The notes below the pieces were generated by a model, which searched no databases, was not told the DNA's origin, and saw nothing but the letters and a program-made list of their open reading frames with translations. The position numbers were made by a program, and so were the translations under genes. From an uncultured Chloroflexota bacterium (lineage in GTDB: Bacteria; Chloroflexota; Chloroflexia; Thermomicrobiales; UBA6265): 48,351 nt of DNA. The stretch spans positions 1 through 48,351 of the forward strand of contig CALMZR010000041.1 in NCBI GenBank assembly GCA_937870845.1, in the 5' to 3' direction. Each line of letters starts with the position of its first letter. Positions within the stretch are counted from its first letter, which is position 1. Below are positions 14,815 through 23,588 of the stretch, one piece after another.

Positions 14815-15999
14815 GTGAAGATCACCCGCGCCACGACCTACGTCATCGGCAACCCCTGGAAGAACTGGCTCTTCGTCCGCCTCGACACCGACCAGCCCGG
14901 CCTCTACGGCGTCGGCGAGGGCACCCTCAACGCCTTCGCCCGAACCGTCGAAGCCGCCATCCACGAGCTGGCCCCGAGGTACGAGGGCATGGACCCGTTT
15001 CAGGTCGAGACCATCTTTCAGCGCATGACCCGCGACCTCTACTCCGACGGCGGTCAGATCCACGGCAACGCCGTCGCCGCCATCGAGGAAGCCTGCTGGG
15101 ACATCATCGGCAAAGCCACCGGCCGCCCCGTCTACGACCTCCTCGGCGGCCGCTACCACGCCGACCTCCCCGCCTACGCCAACGGCTGGTACGCCGGCCC
15201 TCGCACCCCCGAGAGTTTTTCCGAGCTCGCCGCCAAAGTCGTCGAGCGCGGCTACAAGGCAATGAAGTTCGACCCCTTCGGCGCCGCCTGGCGCACCATG
15301 GCCCCGCACGACCGCAAGCTCTCCATCGACATCGTCCGCGCCGTGCGCGAAACAGTCGGCCCCGACATCCGGCTCATGATCGAGGGCCACCGCCGCTTCA
15401 GCGTCTCCGAGGCGATCTGGGTCGGCGAGCGCATCGCCGAGTTCGACCCCACCTGGTTCGAGGAGCCGACGGACCACACCAAGATCGACGCCACCGCCGA
15501 GGTCGCCCGCCGCCTGAACATCCCCGTCTCCGCCGGCGAGAGCTTCTACACCACTCACCAATTCGCCGAGCTGCTCAAGACCAACACCGTCCACATCCTG
15601 CAACCCGACCCCTCCAACATGGGCGGCATCCTGCGCACCCGCATGGTCTGCGCCATGGCCGACGCCAACTACGCCGTCGTCGCCCCCCACCAGGCCCAGG
15701 GCCCCATCGCCACCGCCGTCTGCACCCAGATCGGCGCCTGCACCCCGAACCTCCTCGTCTCGGAGCTGTTCGACGAGTTCAACGTCGAGTGGGAGAAAGA
15801 GATCGTCTCGCCGCCGGTCAAGGTCGTCGACGGCCGCATCCAAATCCCCGAAGCCCCCGGTCTCGGCATCGACGTCAACTGGGCCGAGGCCGAGAAGCAC
15901 CCCTACCAGGCCACTAACTTCCTCCCCCTCTTCGCCCCCGGCTGGGAGCGCCGCGAAGGCGCCGCCCCCGACGTCGTCGCCGCCGACGAGACCGGCTAG
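14815..15999 (+). CDS. Enolase-superfamily sugar-acid dehydratase (mandelate racemase/GalD-like)
   Basis: A 394-residue protein with the capping domain plus the (beta/alpha)7-beta barrel of the mandelate racemase group. Active-site parts can be read off: KAMKFDPFG (end of the second strand), IEGHRRFS (Glu metal ligand and His, comparable to the D-x-H of galactonate dehydratase), FEEP (second metal ligand), AGES (third ligand) and PHQAQGP (His base). This arrangement favours dehydration of an aldonate to a 2-keto-3-deoxy acid. The GTG start at 14815 follows CAGGAGGA. The next gene, 4 nt downstream, encodes a DHDPS-family lyase, a natural partner for cleaving such a product. The exact acid is not known. 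Confidence 0.87.
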   Translation: MKITRATTYVIGNPWKNWLFVRLDTDQPGLYGVGEGTLNAFARTVEAAIHELAPRYEGMDPFQVETIFQRMTRDLYSDGGQIHGNAVAAIEEACWDIIGKATGRPVYDLLGGRYHADLPAYANGWYAGPRTPESFSELAAKVVERGYKAMKFDPFGAAWRTMAPHDRKLSIDIVRAVRETVGPDIRLMIEGHRRFSVSEAIWVGERIAEFDPTWFEEPTDHTKIDATAEVARRLNIPVSAGESFYTTHQFAELLKTNTVHILQPDPSNMGGILRTRMVCAMADANYAVVAPHQAQGPIATAVCTQIGACTPNLLVSELFDEFNVEWEKEIVSPPVKVVDGRIQIPEAPGLGIDVNWAEAEKHPYQATNFLPLFAPGWERREGAAPDVVAADETG

Positions 16000-16003
16000 C
16001 TCG

Positions 16004-16912
16004 ATGGAAGCCGGAGACGCCCTGCGAGGCTGCATCCCCGTCCTCGTCACCCCCTTCGCCGCCGATGGCTCGCTCGATCTGGCCAGTCTGGAGCGCCAAA
16101 TCGACTGGGTCATCGCCGAGGGGGCGGCCGGCGTCGCCTGCGTGGCGATCGCCAGCGAGGGCTACAAGCTCACGGAAGATGAACGGGACGCGGTCATCCA
16201 GACCACAGTCCTCCACGTCGCCGGCCGCGTCCCGGTCGTCGCCTCCGCCGATGGGCCGGCCGAAGAGCCAGCCGTCTCCCGAGCGCAGCGGGCCGCCCGC
16301 CTCGGCGCGGACACGCTCATGGCCCTCCCGCCCTACTTCGTAAAACCCGACCCAGACGCGCTCGTCTCCTACTACACTCGCCTCGCCGAAGCGGCCGCGA
16401 TCCCCATCATGCTCCAGGACGCGCCCCAGCTCACCGGCGTCCCAATGTCCCCCGCGCTCTGGGCCAGAATGGCCAAGGCCGTTCCCGGCTTGCGCTATAT
16501 CAAGGCCGAAGGCATGCCCCAGGGCGCGACCATCTCCGAGACCCGCCGCATCTGCGGCGACCGCCTCGGCCTCTTCTGCGGCTGGGGCGGTCTCAGCCTC
16601 CTCGACGCACTGGAGCGCGGCGCCGTCGGCAACATGCCCGCCCCGAACTTCACCCGCTTCTTCGCCGGCGTGCAGCGCCGCTGGGAATCCGGCGACCGCG
16701 AAGGCGCGGAACAGCACTTCGCCAGCGACGTCCCCTTCGTCATGTGGACCATGCAATCCATCGATCACTCGGTCACGGCGGCCAAGTCGGAACTGCACCG
16801 CCGCGGCGTCATCGCCTCGCCGCGCCTCCGCCAGCCGGCCTCGGCGCTCGACGACATCGGGCTGGGCCAGCTGACCCGTTTCCTCGACCGGCGGCTTTCG
16901 GCCCCGGAGTGA
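16004..16912 (+). CDS. DHDPS/N-acetylneuraminate lyase family protein
   Basis: A 302-residue TIM-barrel class I aldolase. The Schiff-base Lys is in RYIKAEG (about residue 168). Compared with DapA, the TTGE motif is replaced by IASEGYKL (about residue 50). The strand that normally carries the catalytic Tyr (YNxP) reads IMLQDAP, so that Tyr is missing. This argues against true dihydrodipicolinate synthase and for a 2-keto-3-deoxy sugar-acid aldolase or dehydratase. It follows the enolase-superfamily dehydratase by 4 nt, and the two probably act in series on a sugar acid. Confidence 0.82.
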   Translation: MEAGDALRGCIPVLVTPFAADGSLDLASLERQIDWVIAEGAAGVACVAIASEGYKLTEDERDAVIQTTVLHVAGRVPVVASADGPAEEPAVSRAQRAARLGADTLMALPPYFVKPDPDALVSYYTRLAEAAAIPIMLQDAPQLTGVPMSPALWARMAKAVPGLRYIKAEGMPQGATISETRRICGDRLGLFCGWGGLSLLDALERGAVGNMPAPNFTRFFAGVQRRWESGDREGAEQHFASDVPFVMWTMQSIDHSVTAAKSELHRRGVIASPRLRQPASALDDIGLGQLTRFLDRRLSAPE

Positions 16913-17000
16913 TACCGTTCGGGCCGGACGCGCGTATATGGCGATAGAGGCCCGCTCGCCCGACGCCGATGATCGAATCACGTTGACCTGGAGTGCCGCG

Positions 17001-17720
17001 ATGCGCCCGAAACCGCCCTTCGCCACCCGCCGAACCCTCCTCGCCGGCTGCGCCGTCCTGGGCATCGCAGCCCTCCAGCGCGCGTTTCCCACCGCGGGTG
17101 AGGTCTCCCTGGCCCAGGACGCCACCCCCGCCGCCGCCGCCGCCCCCGCCTCCGGGGCCGGCATGATCCAGTCGACCGGCATCGGCCCCGTGCCCAGCAC
17201 CGGCGGCAGCCGCCCCGGCCCCGTCAGCCTGGTCCGCGAGCGCATCATCGTCGAGGCCATCGCGCCCGTCGGCCTCACCGTCGACGCGGCCGGCATCGAC
17301 GCCGGCATCGAGAACCTGCGCGTCGTCAACGGCGCCATGCAGGACCCGACCGGCCCCTGGGTCGTCGCCTGGTACGAGAACCTCGGCGCCCTCGGCCGCA
17401 ACGGCAACATCGTCATGGCCGGGCACATCGACTACTGGAACGTCGGCCCTTCAGTCTTCTACAACCTTGCTGCCCTGCAACCCGGCGCCGAAATCCTCGT
17501 CTCCGGCGAAGACGGCAAGGCCTACCCCTACGCCGTGGAATGGGTGCAGCAGTTCGACTCCACCACCATCCCCCTCGACGACGTGGTCGGCCCCACCGAG
17601 AACCAATCCCTCACCCTCATCACCTGCGGCGGCGCCTTCGACTATGTCAACGGCCAGTACCTGCAACGCACTGTCGTCCGCGCCAACCGCTCCGGCCCCG
17701 CCCAGCCTGTCAACGCCTAG
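17001..17720 (+). CDS. Sortase family transpeptidase with Tat signal
   Basis: A 239-residue protein. The N-terminus is a Tat-type signal (FATRRTLLAGCAVLGIAALQ), followed by AQDATPAAAAAP and a Gly/Pro linker. The sortase domain covers about residues 80-235. The catalytic His is in MAGHIDYWN, the catalytic Cys in LTLITCGG and the Arg in QYLQRTVVRA. The spacing GPSVFYNLAALQPGAEI between them fits the family. Sortases cleave a C-terminal sorting signal and join the protein to the wall or another protein. No protein with an LPxTG-like signal is found nearby, and the class is not assigned. The ATG at 17001 is chosen because the Arg pair then sits near the N-terminus, and GGAG lies 8 nt upstream. 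Confidence 0.85.
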   Translation: MRPKPPFATRRTLLAGCAVLGIAALQRAFPTAGEVSLAQDATPAAAAAPASGAGMIQSTGIGPVPSTGGSRPGPVSLVRERIIVEAIAPVGLTVDAAGIDAGIENLRVVNGAMQDPTGPWVVAWYENLGALGRNGNIVMAGHIDYWNVGPSVFYNLAALQPGAEILVSGEDGKAYPYAVEWVQQFDSTTIPLDDVVGPTENQSLTLITCGGAFDYVNGQYLQRTVVRANRSGPAQPVNA

Positions 17721-17734
17721 AAGCCGGCGCCGCC

Positions 17735-17766
17735 GTGTCATTCCGAGCGCAGCGAGGAATCTCGGC
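17735..17766 (+). repeat. Dispersed 32-bp repeat, copy 3
   Basis: GTGTCATTCCGAGCGCAGCG, then AGGAATCTCGGC. It lies 14 nt after the sortase gene. Confidence 0.85.
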
Positions 17767-17791
17767 GCCACGGCGCCCTGCGCGGCCTTCC

Positions 17792-17820
17792 TGCACACCA
17801 AGCCGATGCGCGGGTATGCT
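17792..17820 (+). promoter_or_regulatory. Possible promoter of thrC-thrB
   Basis: TGCACA (17792-17797), a 17-nt spacer and TATGCT (17815-17820). Four of six bases match the -35 consensus. The predicted start is near 17827, 49 nt before the GTG of thrC. Confidence 0.4.
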
Positions 17821-17875
17821 CCTTGCCTGAACGACACGCGAGGCGCCGCTGCGCGCCGCATCCAGGGGATCACGG

Positions 17876-19225
17876 GTGACGAGCGCGGTGGACGCGACCC
17901 TGCCTGAAACACCATCCGCGAGCACAACGAATCAGATCGCGCTCTCCCGCATCGTCGTGCGCTGCATGGACTGCGAAGCCCGCTACTCCGGCGCCGACGC
18001 GCTCATGAGCTGCCCGGCCTGCGGCGGCCTCCTCGACGTCGTCATCCCGACCACGGACCCCATTGCTCCCAGCGATCTCGGCGTGAACCTCCCCTCGTCG
18101 GCAACAAATTCGGGCGTCTGGCGCTACTGGCCGCTCCTGCCGGCGCTGCCCGAGAAGGTGATCGTCAGCCGCTGGGAGGGGAACACCCCCCTCTACCGCG
18201 ACGACCGGCTGGCGCGCTACGCGGGCCTGCCGGACGGCCACCTCGACCTAAAGCACGAGGGACTCAACCCAACCGCCTCCTTCAAGGACCGCGGCATGAC
18301 CGTCGGCGTCAGCCACGCAAAGGCCATCGGCGCCCGCATCGTCGCCTGCGCCTCCACCGGCAACACCTCGGCCTCGCTCGCCGCCTACGCCGCGGCCGCG
18401 GGCATACCTTCCCTGGTGCTTGTCCCGGAAGGAAAAATCGCCGCCGGCAAGCTGGCCCAGACCATCGCCTACGGGGCCAAAGTCGTCCAGATCGACGGCG
18501 ACTTCGACCAGGCCCTCGCTCTCCTGCGCCAGTTGACAGCCGCCTCCGACGTCTACCTCGTCAACTCGGTCAACCCCTTCCGCCTCGAAGGCCAGAAGAC
18601 CATCATCTTCGAGCTGATCGAGCAGCGCGGCTGGCAGCCGCCCGACTGGATCGTCCTCCCCGGCGGCAACCTCGGCAACACCTCGGCATTCGGCAAGGCC
18701 CTCATCGAGCTGCGCGCCGTCGGCCTCATCGACCGCCTGCCGCGCCTGGCCGTGGTCCAGGCCGAAGGCGCCGCGCCCTTCGCCGCCTACCACGCCTCCG
18801 GGTTCGAGGAGTACGAGCCGGTGCAGGCCGAAACGGTCGCCACCGCCATCAAAATCGGCAACCCCGCCTCCACCCCTCGCGCCCGCCGCTCGATCGAGCT
18901 CACTGGCGGCTGGGTGACCACCGTCTCCGACGACGAAATCCTCGAAGCCAAGGCCGCGATCGACGCCGTTGGCATCGGCTGCGAACCGGCCTCAGCCGCA
19001 TCGCTTGCCGGGCTTCGCCGTCTGGTGGGCGAAGGCGTCGTCGCCCCGCACGAAACCGCGGTCGCGGTGCTGACTGGCCACATCTTGAAAGACGTCGAGG
19101 CGGTCACGAGTTTCCACTTCGACGACGTAGCCGGCTCCCCACGCCCCGGAGCCAACCGCCCCGTGCGGGTCCCGGCAGAGCTTCCCGCGCTGGAGCGGGC
19201 CTTGTCCGATGCGCTTCACGGTTAG
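17876..19225 (+). CDS. thrC: Threonine synthase
   Basis: A 449-residue PLP enzyme that makes L-threonine from O-phosphohomoserine. The N-terminal four-Cys motif CMDCEARYS..CPACGG is typical of the longer threonine synthases. The PLP Lys is in ASFKDRGM (about residue 135). The phosphate-binding and substrate segments STGNTSASLAAYAA, NSVNPFRLEGQKT and LPGGNLGNTSAFGKA are all present. The GTG at 17876 has AGGGG about 8 nt upstream. Its end overlaps the homoserine kinase start by 17 bp, as expected for a thrC-thrB operon. Confidence 0.95.
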   Translation: MTSAVDATLPETPSASTTNQIALSRIVVRCMDCEARYSGADALMSCPACGGLLDVVIPTTDPIAPSDLGVNLPSSATNSGVWRYWPLLPALPEKVIVSRWEGNTPLYRDDRLARYAGLPDGHLDLKHEGLNPTASFKDRGMTVGVSHAKAIGARIVACASTGNTSASLAAYAAAAGIPSLVLVPEGKIAAGKLAQTIAYGAKVVQIDGDFDQALALLRQLTAASDVYLVNSVNPFRLEGQKTIIFELIEQRGWQPPDWIVLPGGNLGNTSAFGKALIELRAVGLIDRLPRLAVVQAEGAAPFAAYHASGFEEYEPVQAETVATAIKIGNPASTPRARRSIELTGGWVTTVSDDEILEAKAAIDAVGIGCEPASAASLAGLRRLVGEGVVAPHETAVAVLTGHILKDVEAVTSFHFDDVAGSPRPGANRPVRVPAELPALERALSDALHG

Positions 19226-20204
19226 GACCCCGGCCTCCTCGGCCAACCTCGGCCCCGGCTTCGACGCCCTCGGTCTGGCGCTGGGCCTCTGGAACGAGGC
19301 GACCGTCGATCTCTCCGGCGAACCGGGATCCGTGACGCTGATCGGGGAGGAAGCGGCGCTTCTCGACGGCAGAGAGAACCTCGCCCTGACCGCCATGCGC
19401 CGCCTCGCGGACGAGACGGATCGCGCGCTTCCGCCGTTCGCGCTCACCGTCCGAACCGATGTCCCCGTCGCGCGCGGCCTCGGCTCCTCCGCCGCCGCCC
19501 TCGTCGCCGGCCTCGTCGCCGCCAACCATCTCCTCGGCGACGCGCTGTCCATCCAGGATCTCTATTCCCTCGCTTGGCAGATGGAAGGCCACGGCGACAA
19601 CGTCGGCGCCGCGCTCTACGGCGGGGCCGTCATGGCGGTGCCGGAGGTCCCCGAACCGGTGCAGCTCCTCACCCACGAACGGCTCGACCTCTGCGCCGTC
19701 GTCTTCATCCCGGAAGAGACCGGTCTCACCCGCGCCGCGCGAGCAGCCCTTCCCCCGCAAATCCCGCACGCGGACGCGGCCTTCAACCTCGCCGCGGTCG
19801 GCGGCCTCGTTCTCGGCCTTCACACGGGCGACGCCCGGCTCATCGCCGCCGGCATGCACGACCGCCTGCACGAGCCCTACCGCGCCCGCCTCTTCCCGCA
19901 CCTGGAACCGATGGCGGCCGCCGCCCGCTCAGCCGGGGCCATCGGCGCTTGCCTCAGCGGAGCCGGCCCATCCGTTCTCGCACTGTGCGAGCCGCACCGA
20001 ACCGAAGCCGTCGGCGATGTATGGCGGAGCGCCGCGATGTCGATGGGCGTGCAAGGAGACGTCAGACAGCTCGCGGTCGCCCCCGGCGGGGCCGAGATTA
20101 TCGACGAACGAACTCAGACGCCCCGGCCGATTCGCGTTAGTACAGCGCCATCACCCGCGACGGCCCGCCCGACGCGTTCTGGAACTTCGGCCCACCAACG
20201 ATGA
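19209..20204 (+). CDS. thrB: Homoserine kinase (GHMP family)
   Basis: A 331-residue kinase that phosphorylates homoserine for the adjacent threonine synthase. The start TPASSANLGPGFDALGLAL is the first GHMP motif, PVARGLGSSAAALVAG (about residue 90) is the ATP-binding glycine/serine loop, and ACLSGAGPSVLAL (about 250) is the third motif. The body ends near residue 305. The last 23 or so residues are compositionally poor and overlap, on the opposite strand, the 3' end of the cyclase-family gene by 68 bp. The functional protein probably has a slightly extended tail compared with relatives. Confidence 0.93.
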   Translation: MRFTVRTPASSANLGPGFDALGLALGLWNEATVDLSGEPGSVTLIGEEAALLDGRENLALTAMRRLADETDRALPPFALTVRTDVPVARGLGSSAAALVAGLVAANHLLGDALSIQDLYSLAWQMEGHGDNVGAALYGGAVMAVPEVPEPVQLLTHERLDLCAVVFIPEETGLTRAARAALPPQIPHADAAFNLAAVGGLVLGLHTGDARLIAAGMHDRLHEPYRARLFPHLEPMAAAARSAGAIGACLSGAGPSVLALCEPHRTEAVGDVWRSAAMSMGVQGDVRQLAVAPGGAEIIDERTQTPRPIRVSTAPSPATARPTRSGTSAHQR

Positions 20205-21000
20205 CGAGCCCGCCCGCCGCGGGCACGGCGTCGAGCGCAGCCAGACCCTCGAGACCGTACTTGCCGGCGCCCAGCAAGATCACGTGCGTGTCGAAGCTCG
20301 TCGCCGCGCCGTAGTCCAGACTCAACGTGTCGACGCCGATGCCGACGACGTCGCGTTCCTCGACCAGCAGCGCAGTGGCGTCGGGATGAAATCCCGGAAA
20401 ATGCAGCGCGTCGTCATCACCCATGTTGATGAACGCTTCGGGGTCGTCAATGCGCGCGGCCCATCCGGAGTTCATCGCCACAAAGACGCCTGCGGGCAGC
20501 GCGCCATGCTCGCTCTCCCAGGCCAGCACGTCGTCCGGCATCACTTGGGCATCCGGATCGCTCGCCGCCCGCTCGCTGATGTCGATCACCGCCAGCGGGG
20601 CCAGGAATTGCGCGACCGGAAGCTCGTTTGCGAAGGCCAGGCCTTCAACGAAGTGCGCCGGCGCATCCATGTGCGTCCCGGTGTGCTCGACGTACGAGAG
20701 CATCTGGGCGTAGAACCCATGCTCGTCGAAGTTGCGCACGGTTTCGAACTCGGGCTGCGGGTAGCCGGGGAAAACCGGAGTCTCCGGGGTGATGGTGTGG
20801 GTCAGATCCTGGACCTGCGTGTACGACCCGAGCGCGATGGTCGCTCCGCCACCGCCCGCGGCAACCGGCGTCGCCGTTTGCGCGGCTGCTCCTGGGAGCC
20901 GGCTCGCGAAGCCAGCCGCCACGGCCGCTCCGGCCAATCCCAACGCACGCCGCCGCGAAACCTCGCCGCGTACGGCCTCGATGATTTGCGGGGAGCACAT
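20137..21000 (-). CDS. Cyclase family metal-dependent hydrolase, Tat-exported
   Basis: A 287-residue protein related to kynurenine formamidase and other members of the cyclase family (Pfam PF04199). The signature HTGTHMDAPAHF (about residues 104-115) supplies the His, Asp and His metal ligands. DLTHTITPETPVFPG opens the domain. The N-terminus has a Tat-type signal (SRRRALGLAGAAVAAGFAS) ending near AAAQTATPVAAG, so it acts outside the cytoplasm. It converges on thrB with a 68-bp overlap and diverges from prmC. The substrate is unknown. Confidence 0.87.
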   Translation of the reverse strand: MCSPQIIEAVRGEVSRRRALGLAGAAVAAGFASRLPGAAAQTATPVAAGGGGATIALGSYTQVQDLTHTITPETPVFPGYPQPEFETVRNFDEHGFYAQMLSYVEHTGTHMDAPAHFVEGLAFANELPVAQFLAPLAVIDISERAASDPDAQVMPDDVLAWESEHGALPAGVFVAMNSGWAARIDDPEAFINMGDDDALHFPGFHPDATALLVEERDVVGIGVDTLSLDYGAATSFDTHVILLGAGKYGLEGLAALDAVPAAGGLVIVGGPKFQNASGGPSRVMALY

Positions 21001-21023
21001 AGGGTACGTCTCCTCTCGTCGTC

Positions 21024-21041
21024 GACGGCGCTCGCGCCGTC
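21024..21041. promoter_or_regulatory. 18-bp inverted repeat between divergent genes
   Basis: GACGGCGC-TC-GCGCCGTC, a perfect 8-bp arm pair in the 116-bp gap between the cyclase gene and prmC. A minus-strand -10-like TATGAT (21080-21075) lies upstream of it, so the repeat would be in the leader of the cyclase transcript. It could be an operator or an RNA hairpin. Confidence 0.4.
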
Positions 21042-21116
21042 CCCTCCGGCCGGACCTCGCCGTCCGCTTCGGGCATCATACGCCCACGACGGCCGAAAGA
21101 CCGGACGGCACGAAGC

Positions 21117-21989
21117 ATGGATCACCAACACACGACGATCGCCGGCGTCCTGCGCGCCGGCAAGAACCGACTGAGCGGCGCCGGCGCCGAATCACCCGGT
21201 CTGGACGCCGAGGTTCTCCTCCGGCATGTGCTGAACCATGACCGCGCAGGCCTCTTCGCCAGGCTTGCCGATCCCATCGAGCCAGCCGCTCTGGACGAGT
21301 ACCTGGCCCTCATCGAGGAGCGCGCAGGTGGCGCGCCGGTCGCCTACCTGACGGGCGAACGCGAGTTCATGGGGCTGCCATTCATGGTCGGCCCCGGGGC
21401 GCTAATTCCCCGCCCGGAAACGGAAATCCTCGTCGAGTGGGCGCTGACGTGGCTCGGCCGCCGACCCGGCGCCGCGATCGTCGACGTCGGAACAGGTTCG
21501 GGGGCCATCGCGCTGAGCCTGGCGGCCTTGCTGCCTCCCGATCCGAAGTGGCGCATCACCGCCGTCGATCTCTCCGCCGCCGCCTTGGCGATCGCCGCGC
21601 AAAACTGCGCTCGCCTCGGGCTGGACCACCGCGTGACCCTCGTCCAGGGATCGCTCCTCGCCCCGATCCGCGATCCGGTCGATCTCGTCCTCGCCAACCT
21701 CCCCTACCTCCGCCCCGCCCAGATCGCCGCGAACCCGCGACTCGCCGCCGAGCCGCGCCTCGCCCTCGACGGCGGCCCCGACGGCCTCGACCTCATTCGC
21801 CTCCTGCTGCGCGACGCCCCCCGCATCGTTGCGCCCGGCGGAGCCATCGCCCTCGAGATCGACCCGGGCCAGCGCCACACCGCCGGCGAGCTCGCTCGCG
21901 ACGCCTTTCCCGAAGCAAGCATCGATGTCCTTCCCGACCTCGCCGGCCTCGATCGTCACGTCGTCATCGCCTTGGAGCCCCGCTCCTGA
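21117..21989 (+). CDS. prmC: Peptide chain release factor N5-glutamine methyltransferase
   Basis: A 290-residue SAM methyltransferase that modifies the GGQ glutamine of release factors. The N-terminal helical domain (residues 1-80) is followed by MGLPFMVGPGALIPRPETEILVE, read as the typical PrmC linker. SAM motif I is VDVGTGSGAIALSLA. The catalytic motif, normally NPPY, reads ANLPYL here, with Leu at the second position. The C-terminal GGPDGLDLIR and LEIDPGQ are usual. The ATG at 21117 has no strong ribosome binding site. The diverging gene is the cyclase-family protein. Confidence 0.92.
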   Translation: MDHQHTTIAGVLRAGKNRLSGAGAESPGLDAEVLLRHVLNHDRAGLFARLADPIEPAALDEYLALIEERAGGAPVAYLTGEREFMGLPFMVGPGALIPRPETEILVEWALTWLGRRPGAAIVDVGTGSGAIALSLAALLPPDPKWRITAVDLSAAALAIAAQNCARLGLDHRVTLVQGSLLAPIRDPVDLVLANLPYLRPAQIAANPRLAAEPRLALDGGPDGLDLIRLLLRDAPRIVAPGGAIALEIDPGQRHTAGELARDAFPEASIDVLPDLAGLDRHVVIALEPRS

Positions 21990-22068
21990 AACGGCGCCCG
22001 TTCGGCTACCATGCCGCGAGCGCGCGGCGCCGAAGATCGGAGCAGGCCGGGGATCAGGACGACGCTTG

Positions 22069-23136
22069 GTGGTGGAGTTCATCGACATCGAAGTCCCGCC
22101 GGACGCCCTGTTGCGTCAACTCGGCAAGGACCCGCGGCTCATCCCCTACGGCGGCGCCAATTTCGGCATGCCGCTGGATCTGATCGAGCCGAACCCGAAC
22201 CGGTCGATCCCGAACGACAGGTTCTTCGTCCGTTCCAACGGCCCGGTCCCCGTCCTCGACCCCAACGCCTGGCGATTGTCGATCTCAGGCGCCGTCGCGA
22301 AACCTCAGTTCCTCTCGATGGCCGACCTGCAACGCCTGCCGCGCCAGACGATCGAGTCCTTCCTCGAATGCGCCGGGAACGGCCGCACCCGGTTCGACCC
22401 CGTCCCCCCTGGAACGCCCTGGCGCAACGACGCCATCGGCAACGCCTTCTGGACCGGGGTTACCCTCGCCGACGTGCTCGACCTGGCCGATGCGCAGCCC
22501 GAGACCATCGACATGGTCTGCCAGGGCGCCGATTTCCCTGAGATGAGACGCGGCTTGCCCCTTGCCGCTGCCCGCTCCCCCGACGTCCTGGTTGTGTGGG
22601 AGATGAACGGCAAACCGCTCCCAGTCGCCCACGGCGGCCCGGTGCGCCTCCTCGTCCCCGGCTGGGCCGGCATCGCCTCCACGAAATGGCTCGTCGGTCT
22701 CGAAGCCATCGATCGCCCCTTCGACGGCTTCTGGAACACCGATAACTACGTCTTCTGGGACGAGACCGGCGCCGCCCTCCGTCCCATCGCCGAGATGCCG
22801 CCAAAATCGATCATCGTCGCGCCGGAGGACGGCACAGCCGTCGCAACCGGGCTAGTCGCCATCGCCGGTTGGGCCTGGTCCGGCTACGGACGCATCGCTC
22901 GCGTCGAGGTCAGCACGGACGGCGGGTGCAGTTGGCGCAACGCCGAGGTGGACCATGGCGGCCGTCGCAGTTGGCGGCGCTGGGAAGCGCCCTGGCACGC
23001 CGAACCGGGCGTGTACCGGCTCCTGGCGCGGGCCACCGACGAGCGCGGCCTGACCCAGCCGCTCGACGCTTCCTGGAACGCGAAGGGCTATCAGATGAAC
23101 GGCATCCACCAGATCACCGTCCGGGTCGATCCCTGA
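22069..23136 (+). CDS. Sulfite-oxidase-type molybdopterin oxidoreductase, cytosolic
   Basis: A 355-residue protein with the Mo-pterin domain in its first 240 residues and the Ig-like dimerisation domain after it. ECAGNGRTRFDP (about residue 98) carries the Cys that binds molybdenum. ASTKWL and YVFWDE are also family features, and WAWSGYGRIARVEVSTDGG opens the dimerisation domain. No haem domain and no signal peptide are present, so it needs another electron acceptor inside the cell. The start is uncertain among TTG 22066, GTG 22069 and GTG 22072; I chose 22069 for its AGGA at 9 nt. The next gene follows after 3 nt. Confidence 0.88.
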   Translation: MVEFIDIEVPPDALLRQLGKDPRLIPYGGANFGMPLDLIEPNPNRSIPNDRFFVRSNGPVPVLDPNAWRLSISGAVAKPQFLSMADLQRLPRQTIESFLECAGNGRTRFDPVPPGTPWRNDAIGNAFWTGVTLADVLDLADAQPETIDMVCQGADFPEMRRGLPLAAARSPDVLVVWEMNGKPLPVAHGGPVRLLVPGWAGIASTKWLVGLEAIDRPFDGFWNTDNYVFWDETGAALRPIAEMPPKSIIVAPEDGTAVATGLVAIAGWAWSGYGRIARVEVSTDGGCSWRNAEVDHGGRRSWRRWEAPWHAEPGVYRLLARATDERGLTQPLDASWNAKGYQMNGIHQITVRVDP

Positions 23137-23139
23137 CCC

Positions 23140-23562
23140 ATGGGCGTCATCCGCGTCCTGCCGCCCGACGGCATCGAAGAACTCCTGGGCGCCGCCATCG
23201 TCGGCCGCATCGCCTGCTGCGCCCACGGCGCCACTGGCGACGGCCGCCCCTACCTCGTTCCCCTCGCCTACGGTTACGACGGCGAAGCGGTCTACGCCCA
23301 CTCCGGCCCCGGCCGCAAGCTCGACCTGATGCGAGCCGAGCCCCGCGTCACCTTCGAAGTCGACCACGCCGAAGCCTCCGATCGCTGGCGCAGCGTCATT
23401 GCCGAAGGCGAATTCGAAGAGATCACCGACCCCGATCAGCGCCTGCGCGCCCTGCGCGTCATCTACCCGGCGCCAGCCGAAATCCCCGCCCTGGGATCAC
23501 AGACCGTCGTGTTTCGCATCCAGCTGACCGCCCGCTCCGGCCGGTATGAGACGCCAGACTAG
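23140..23562 (+). CDS. PPOX-fold flavin-binding protein, NimA-like
   Basis: A 140-residue split-barrel protein of the pyridoxamine 5'-phosphate oxidase superfamily, close to the nitroimidazole-resistance type. Visible are GRIACCAHGATGDGRPYLVPLAYGYD read as strands one to three, VYAHSGPGRKLDLMRAEPRVTFEVD with the GRKLDLMR flavin-contact region, and the closing VVFRIQLTARSGR. It begins 3 nt after the molybdoenzyme gene and is probably translated with it. The physiological substrate is unknown. Confidence 0.82.
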   Translation: MGVIRVLPPDGIEELLGAAIVGRIACCAHGATGDGRPYLVPLAYGYDGEAVYAHSGPGRKLDLMRAEPRVTFEVDHAEASDRWRSVIAEGEFEEITDPDQRLRALRVIYPAPAEIPALGSQTVVFRIQLTARSGRYETPD

Positions 23563-23588
23563 GCGTGCCACGCTTGTCTCCCCGGATG

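Noticed and set aside
19209-20204. A frameshift at the end of thrB because it overlaps the cyclase-family gene
   Set aside because: All three GHMP motifs are intact and the overlap affects only a poorly conserved tail. A small convergent overlap is enough to explain it.
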